25,680 nt of DNA from Anaerolineae bacterium (lineage in GTDB: Bacteria > Chloroflexota > Anaerolineae > 4572-78 > J111). The stretch is from the NCBI GenBank assembly GCA_020433835.1, contig JAGRBY010000030.1:1-25680 (forward strand), given 5' to 3'. Of this stretch, positions 21,431 to 25,680 are shown piece by piece. The translations under genes were made by a program, and so were the position numbers. The notes below the pieces were generated by a model. The model was not told where the DNA came from. It ran no database searches and saw only the letters and a program-made list of their open reading frames with translations. Positions within the stretch are counted from its first letter, which is position 1. Every line of letters begins with the position of its first letter.

Positions 21431-24421
21431 CTACTTGGGCATAGCGGCGAGTGCATCATACGTCGGAGAGCCAACAATACCAAAGTTTGCCAATTCGGTG
21501 TTGCTGGCGGTCATGTTGTAATCCAAATTCCAAAGGAACATGGTGCCGACCCAACCCCACTCTTTCCCAAGCTGGTAAGCGCGAACCGTAAAATTCGCTT
21601 GCTGTTCCAAAGAGTTTTGTTGGGCAAAGGTAAAGCGTGCATCGCCAGCGAAACGCCAGACCGGCCAGCCGAACTCCGTTGGCCAGATAGTTTTGTCGCC
21701 ATCACCATTGTCAACCATGACTCGCCGATACTCTTCCATTGTATTGCGGAAGAAAAAGCTGCGGTGATCGTCATACCCTCGGGCCGGATCGAAATCGCCA
21801 CCTTGATACAGTGCATCCGGCGGGTTAGCGAAACCACTGGGGTGAGCACCAACCGCGTCAAAGAACCCTTTGGCTCCATTGGCATACATCTGACGCAGAT
21901 ATTCAACATCGTCCATCGCAGCGGGGGGCGGCGCACCCGTGGGAGTCATCGCGCCCGTAACCACAATCATATCGGGGTTAGCCGATTTGATGGCGTTGTA
22001 TGAAAGCTTGAGTAGTTCGGTATAAGTCGCAGGGTTAATGCGCCCCTGACCACCGGCTTCATAATACAAATTCTGCTCATTCCACACCTCAATGGCATGG
22101 ACTTTACCTTTGTATCGCCCGGCTACAGCCCCAACAAAGGTAGCATAGGTATTGGGGTCTTGCGGCGGCCCTTCAACCGATTTATCATCATCCGGAGGTC
22201 TGGCCCAGTCGGGGGCTTTGGGAATACTCAACAAAACCTTAATCCCGGAGGAACTGTAGGAATTGATAATACTATCCCATTCGCCCCAGCCGTAATCACC
22301 CGGCGAGCCTTCGACATCCTTCCAGGGCATCTGGAACTTAACCCAGTTGAAACCCATCCCCTTAATCAATGAAATATTACCGGTTGTATTACCACGCGGA
22401 TCGGCCTGAATACCGTAATCAAACGGTAAATTGCCTTTGGCCGCAGCGACAGCGGCGACACCCGTATCGGCAGGAGCCGGTTCTTCGGCCGGCGGTGGCG
22501 CTTCTTCCTCAGCAGGGGGTGGCGGAGCGATTACGACCGGCGCAGGAGGCGGTTCTTCGGTAGCTTCTACCTCCGGGGTGGGCGACGGCAGCGGCGTAGG
22601 GGTCGACACCGGAGTAGGCGTGGCCACCAAAATGGCCACACTGCCTCGTGGTACCGCGGCAGATGTGTCCCGCTCTGAGGCAATCGAGGCATCGACCTCA
22701 TAGGCTCCGCCCCCTTCTGGGGCAGTCCAGCTATAGCCCGGACTGCTCAAATCGACAACATCTTCGGCAATGACGCCGCCATCTTCATTTTGCACGCGCC
22801 ACACCACCGAGTATTTACTTTCTACCGGCGGGATCACCAGATCAAGGAATTGATCCATCACCGACCACACCTGGGCATCGTTACTTTGATTCAGCAGATT
22901 TTCCATGGCCACGCCGCGCAAATTGTATTTTGCGACAAATTGCAGCTTGCGAGAAATACTGGCCGCATTCTCTAAGTAAACTGTGCGTTGCACATCTTGC
23001 TCGTCTAAGTAGGCATACCAGTAAGCTCCACTATCACGATCGAACTGAATTCCGGTTGATCCTGATAAGCCACCCAGCGTAAAGCCAAGCTGTTGGCCGG
23101 GATTAAAAATCACGTTATCCCCAACAACTGCCACATTGCCAATAGGTGCCAACGCATCTTGATAATTGATGTTATGCTGTATCCCGTTAACTTGTTCGGT
23201 GCTTAAGGTCGATAAAATCAGCTGAATCTTGTAGCGATCAATATTGCCGACCGCCCAATTCAGCATCGTTTCCATTTCACCGCCCTGGCGATAAGCCCGA
23301 GGATCGGGGAAGGTAGGCACTTTAACCACATCCGCGGTCCGACCGACTGCCTGCCAGTCATACGCGCCGGTCTCCCATTCGTTCGGGGAGATTTGCCGAA
23401 CCGGATCAACCCGCACCGACAAAATTTTGTTCTCCGGCAGCGCCTGGCCCAACTTCTCGATGAAGGTGGTAAATTCACCGCGCAATTCAGGGCTAACGGC
23501 CCGATAATCAATATCGATGCCCTGGTAGGCGTTGCGCTCGACCAAATCAACAATACTCTCAACGTGACGCTCCATAAGCGCTTCTTCAATGAGCATATTG
23601 TCGACTAAATCGGTCCGAATCACGCCGTCATCGCTCCAGTTGCGGATGGTTGGAATAACCAACAGCGACGAATTCTGGACTTCTGGCGATAGTTCAGCGA
23701 GCGTGCCGCCGACGCGACCGTCATTATCCAGAAACAAACCGCGCGGATTGATTTCCACCAGTGTATCACGCACATTGTCGGGCAAATCAGTGCCGGGGGT
23801 GTAGTTGGTTGAGACGTTGGGGTTAATGGGGTGGGTGGCCATGACCACCACCGACTCGGGCAGGTAATCGAGCTGCGACTCGATGATATCTTCGGTAGGG
23901 ATTTTTGTATTGGGCAGCCATTCCCATTTATCGTCGTTCCAGGCATAAAGATCGAGCGTGTTGATATCCTCAACCTCACCGGGCAGGGGAACCACCAACA
24001 AAACGGCCTCCGGATCGGCTCCACGCTGATTGATTTCGTAATAGGGGCTGCGCATAACGAGATACGGGGGGATACTTTCGGCAGCGTTGATAAGACTGTT
24101 GCCGGCGGATCCTTCCAAAAATGAACTGCGGGGGATAACATCTAAGCTAACCCGGAACGAGCGGGTGACGCCCTCCGGTAAAAAGTTAACTTCAAAACCT
24201 TGCTCCTCGATGCTGCCGCCCTGTACCCCAATACGCGTATAGCCGATGCTCATCAGCCGATCGCCCAAAGAGATAGGCGGTAGGAGCAAAACCATCCCCA
24301 CCATTAAAAGCACTAAAACATTAACCAAACAGCCGCCCAGCTTTCCTTCAACAACTGATTCTAGAAAATAGACAAACGGGTTTGGTTTTGGTGATGCCAT
24401 ATTTCGTTGACTTCTATGCAT
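21431..24421 (-). CDS. Membrane-anchored fusion of a GH18-like domain and a clan-A glycosidase-like domain (996 aa)
   Basis: Same architecture as its 986-aa neighbour: membrane segment (about 30-50), beta-rich region, GH18-like barrel (about 210-530), an Ig-like segment, a Pro/Thr/Glu linker (about 600-660) and a GH5/GH39-like barrel (about 663-996). The GH18 motif reads Q300-G-I-D303-I-D305-Y-R307, again without catalytic Glu and first Asp. The C-terminal glutamates are E782 (EVWNEQN) and E916 (WPTEFGW). The last 145 residues are about 85% identical to the paralogue by eye, and the N-terminal half is more divergent. Two starts are possible: ATG 24421, preceded by GGGA, or the internal ATG at 24400 (MASPKPNP). 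Expected at the outer membrane face; substrate unknown. Confidence 0.88.
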   Translation of the reverse strand: MHRSQRNMASPKPNPFVYFLESVVEGKLGGCLVNVLVLLMVGMVLLLPPISLGDRLMSIGYTRIGVQGGSIEEQGFEVNFLPEGVTRSFRVSLDVIPRSSFLEGSAGNSLINAAESIPPYLVMRSPYYEINQRGADPEAVLLVVPLPGEVEDINTLDLYAWNDDKWEWLPNTKIPTEDIIESQLDYLPESVVVMATHPINPNVSTNYTPGTDLPDNVRDTLVEINPRGLFLDNDGRVGGTLAELSPEVQNSSLLVIPTIRNWSDDGVIRTDLVDNMLIEEALMERHVESIVDLVERNAYQGIDIDYRAVSPELRGEFTTFIEKLGQALPENKILSVRVDPVRQISPNEWETGAYDWQAVGRTADVVKVPTFPDPRAYRQGGEMETMLNWAVGNIDRYKIQLILSTLSTEQVNGIQHNINYQDALAPIGNVAVVGDNVIFNPGQQLGFTLGGLSGSTGIQFDRDSGAYWYAYLDEQDVQRTVYLENAASISRKLQFVAKYNLRGVAMENLLNQSNDAQVWSVMDQFLDLVIPPVESKYSVVWRVQNEDGGVIAEDVVDLSSPGYSWTAPEGGGAYEVDASIASERDTSAAVPRGSVAILVATPTPVSTPTPLPSPTPEVEATEEPPPAPVVIAPPPPAEEEAPPPAEEPAPADTGVAAVAAAKGNLPFDYGIQADPRGNTTGNISLIKGMGFNWVKFQMPWKDVEGSPGDYGWGEWDSIINSYSSSGIKVLLSIPKAPDWARPPDDDKSVEGPPQDPNTYATFVGAVAGRYKGKVHAIEVWNEQNLYYEAGGQGRINPATYTELLKLSYNAIKSANPDMIVVTGAMTPTGAPPPAAMDDVEYLRQMYANGAKGFFDAVGAHPSGFANPPDALYQGGDFDPARGYDDHRSFFFRNTMEEYRRVMVDNGDGDKTIWPTEFGWPVWRFAGDARFTFAQQNSLEQQANFTVRAYQLGKEWGWVGTMFLWNLDYNMTASNTELANFGIVGSPTYDALAAMPK

Positions 24422-24449
24422 TGATTGTTCCCAAGTAATTCACTCTGTA

Positions 24450-24475
24450 AGACTTGACTTCCCACAACCAAGTCT
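24450..24475. repeat. Small inverted repeat upstream of the 996-aa gene
   Basis: AGACTTG (24450-24456) and CAAGTCT (24469-24475) are exact 7-bp inverted arms around a 12-base loop. The site lies between the prmC stop (24502) and the 996-aa start (24421). No T run follows, so an operator is as likely as a terminator, or chance. Confidence 0.35.
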
Positions 24476-24501
24476 AAACGCATTCCTTTTGCTTCCTGCG
24501 G

Positions 24502-25431
24502 TTAGTCTACTCGATTTTTAACAACAAGCAATCTGTCTAGCCCGGCTAGATCAGACTCGATGTTAACTGCCGCCGCCGGAAATTTGGCCTGAGCCAGTTT
24601 TTTTACCACATTCCCTTGAGTCGCGCCAATTTCAACCAGCAACATGCCGCCGGGTTTGAGAAAATGAGGCGTCTGAGCCAAAAATCGCTGTATAACGGCC
24701 AATCCGGCCTCTCCCCCATCAAGCGCCAGACGCGGCTCGTAATGGTTGACCTCCGGGGTAGTGATAGGCGTTACTAAATCGGCCGGGTGAACATAAGGTG
24801 GATTACTGACGATCATATCGACCGACTCATCAATGGGAGTCAGTAAATCGCCCTGCACAAATTCGATTTGAGCAGCCACGCCGTGTCTTTCGGCATTTTG
24901 ACGGGCAACGGCTAAGGCCGAATCCGATAGATCGATAGCCACAACCTGAGCTTCCGGCAAAAACTTTGCCAGCGTGACCGCAATACAACCACTGCCGGTG
25001 CCAACATCGACAATAGAATATTTTGAATTTTGGATTTTAGGGGATTTTGAGGTTAAAGTGGTTAACGCAGCCTTGGCCCACTGAAGTGCCGTTTCAACCA
25101 ACAACTCCGTTTCCGGTCGGGGAATGAGGGTAGCGGGCGTTACTATAAAATCTAGCCCGTAGAAGCCCTTTGAACCGATCAGATAGGCGACCGGCTCACG
25201 GGCTTCACGCCGATAAATCAGTTTTAAGAAGGTGGTATGCTCCGGCTCGGTTAAAATCGCCTCGGGATGGCTCATTAGCCAGGTTCGGTCACGTCCCAGC
25301 ACGTAGGCCAGCAGCACTTCGGCATCGAGCTTGGGGGTATCGCAACCGGCAGCCGACAGCCGTTGTCGGGCGCGGGCGATGACAGCGCGTACAGATTTAT
25401 TCGTCTCCTCGGTCGTATGCGGTTCGGGCAT
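24502..25431 (-). CDS. prmC: Release factor glutamine methyltransferase
   Basis: A 309-residue protein that uses S-adenosylmethionine to N5-methylate the Gln of the GGQ motif in RF1/RF2. Seen: a helical N-terminal domain (about 14-95, LDAEVLLAYVLGRDRTWL, VAYLIGSKGFYGLDF), LIPRPETE (102-109), the SAM-binding VDVGTGSGCIAV (141-152), the acidic AIDLS (165-169) and the catalytic NPPY (210-213). The family length is normally about 280; the excess is partly a 14-residue stretch (about 126-139, LTSKSPKIQNSKYS) just before the SAM motif, encoded by AAAATCC/AAAATTC word repeats. It starts 18 bases after the prfA stop, the usual prfA-prmC operon, with no strong ribosome site of its own. Confidence 0.97.
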   Translation of the reverse strand: MPEPHTTEETNKSVRAVIARARQRLSAAGCDTPKLDAEVLLAYVLGRDRTWLMSHPEAILTEPEHTTFLKLIYRREAREPVAYLIGSKGFYGLDFIVTPATLIPRPETELLVETALQWAKAALTTLTSKSPKIQNSKYSIVDVGTGSGCIAVTLAKFLPEAQVVAIDLSDSALAVARQNAERHGVAAQIEFVQGDLLTPIDESVDMIVSNPPYVHPADLVTPITTPEVNHYEPRLALDGGEAGLAVIQRFLAQTPHFLKPGGMLLVEIGATQGNVVKKLAQAKFPAAAVNIESDLAGLDRLLVVKNRVD

Positions 25432-25449
25432 CGTTTTTAAGAGATGGCG

Positions 25450-25680
25450 TTACGATGTGCCGTTGGTATTAGAGGCGGCTAACTCCTTGAGCTTTTCTTC
25501 CTCATCGGCTTTGGTTAACGTTTCAATAAATTCTTCAATCTCGCCGTTTAAGATCGACTCCAGGCGATAGCTGGTTAGGCCGATGCGGTGATCAGTCACG
25601 CGGGTTTGAGGAAAATTGTAGGTTCGAATCTTCTCACTGCGGTCGCCGCTGCCCACCTGAGAGCGTCGTGCGGCGCCATG
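25450..25680 (-). CDS. prfA: Peptide chain release factor 1, C-terminal part (gene continues past window end)
   Basis: The frame is open to the window edge and gives 76 residues: [33 protein letters not shown] then [22 protein letters not shown]. This is the diagnostic RF1 segment after the GGQ motif; GGQ itself lies outside. Residue T in FPQTRVTDH is usually G or N. The last residues ([20 protein letters not shown]) are a variable tail. RF1 ends translation at UAA and UAG and is the substrate of PrmC encoded just downstream. The GTG at 25654-25656 is internal, not the start. Confidence 0.95.
   Translation of the reverse strand, partial: HGAARRSQVGSGDRSEKIRTYNFPQTRVTDHRIGLTSYRLESILNGEIEEFIETLTKADEEEKLKELAASNTNGTS

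Noticed and set aside
25450..25656. A separate 68-aa gene starting at GTG 25656
   Set aside because: The frame continues upstream as HGAARRSQ, the conserved RF1 sequence, so this is the end of prfA.

Overview
The window looks like chromosomal DNA of a Chloroflexota bacterium (Anaerolineae/Ardenticatenia-like). This is an inference from the gene set, not a computed placement. The supporting features are a large PTPS_related (GT-C fold) membrane protein, membrane-anchored surface proteins with Thr/Pro (TPTP) linkers, a sortase, ClpC, and many intergenic palindromes built from degenerate 7-8 bp words. No tRNA, rRNA, CRISPR array, transposase or phage gene was seen.

Layout. (1) 1-1882, plus strand: the 3' part of a ThiF/MoeB-type adenylyltransferase, an atypical SDR oxidoreductase and a single-domain rhodanese. 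ThiF plus rhodanese points to sulfur transfer. (2) 1975-8141, minus strand: a SNF2-family ATPase (1048 aa), a SWIM zinc-finger protein overlapping it by 4 bp, and, after a 405-bp gap holding about nine 20-21-bp tandem repeats, a 579-aa protein with an XPB/Ssl2-type helicase-associated C-terminal region but no helicase motor. This is the best candidate for an under-described system in the window. (3) 8583-13681, plus strand: a sortase, a secreted C-terminally anchored beta-domain protein, peptidyl-tRNA hydrolase (pth) and clpC, ending in a strong bidirectional terminator at 13704-13738. (4) 13751-24421, minus strand: a surface-glycan-like cluster of two tandem paralogues (996 and 986 aa), each fusing a GH18-like domain with a degraded catalytic motif to a clan-A glycosidase-like domain, then a shorter 487-aa relative with only the clan-A domain, then a 965-aa GT-C-like membrane protein. 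(5) 24502-25680, minus strand: prmC preceded by the C-terminal end of prfA, the usual release-factor/methyltransferase pair.

Non-coding structure is a main feature. Short-word palindromes occur at about 621-683, 1885-1967, 8208-8267, 16596-16662 and 21332-21422, and a related single-arm tract lies at 3716-3780. They differ in word but share the design of tandem heptamers or octamers facing an inverted copy. Similar word tracts appear inside coding sequence at the N-terminus of the GT-C protein and in the middle of prmC.
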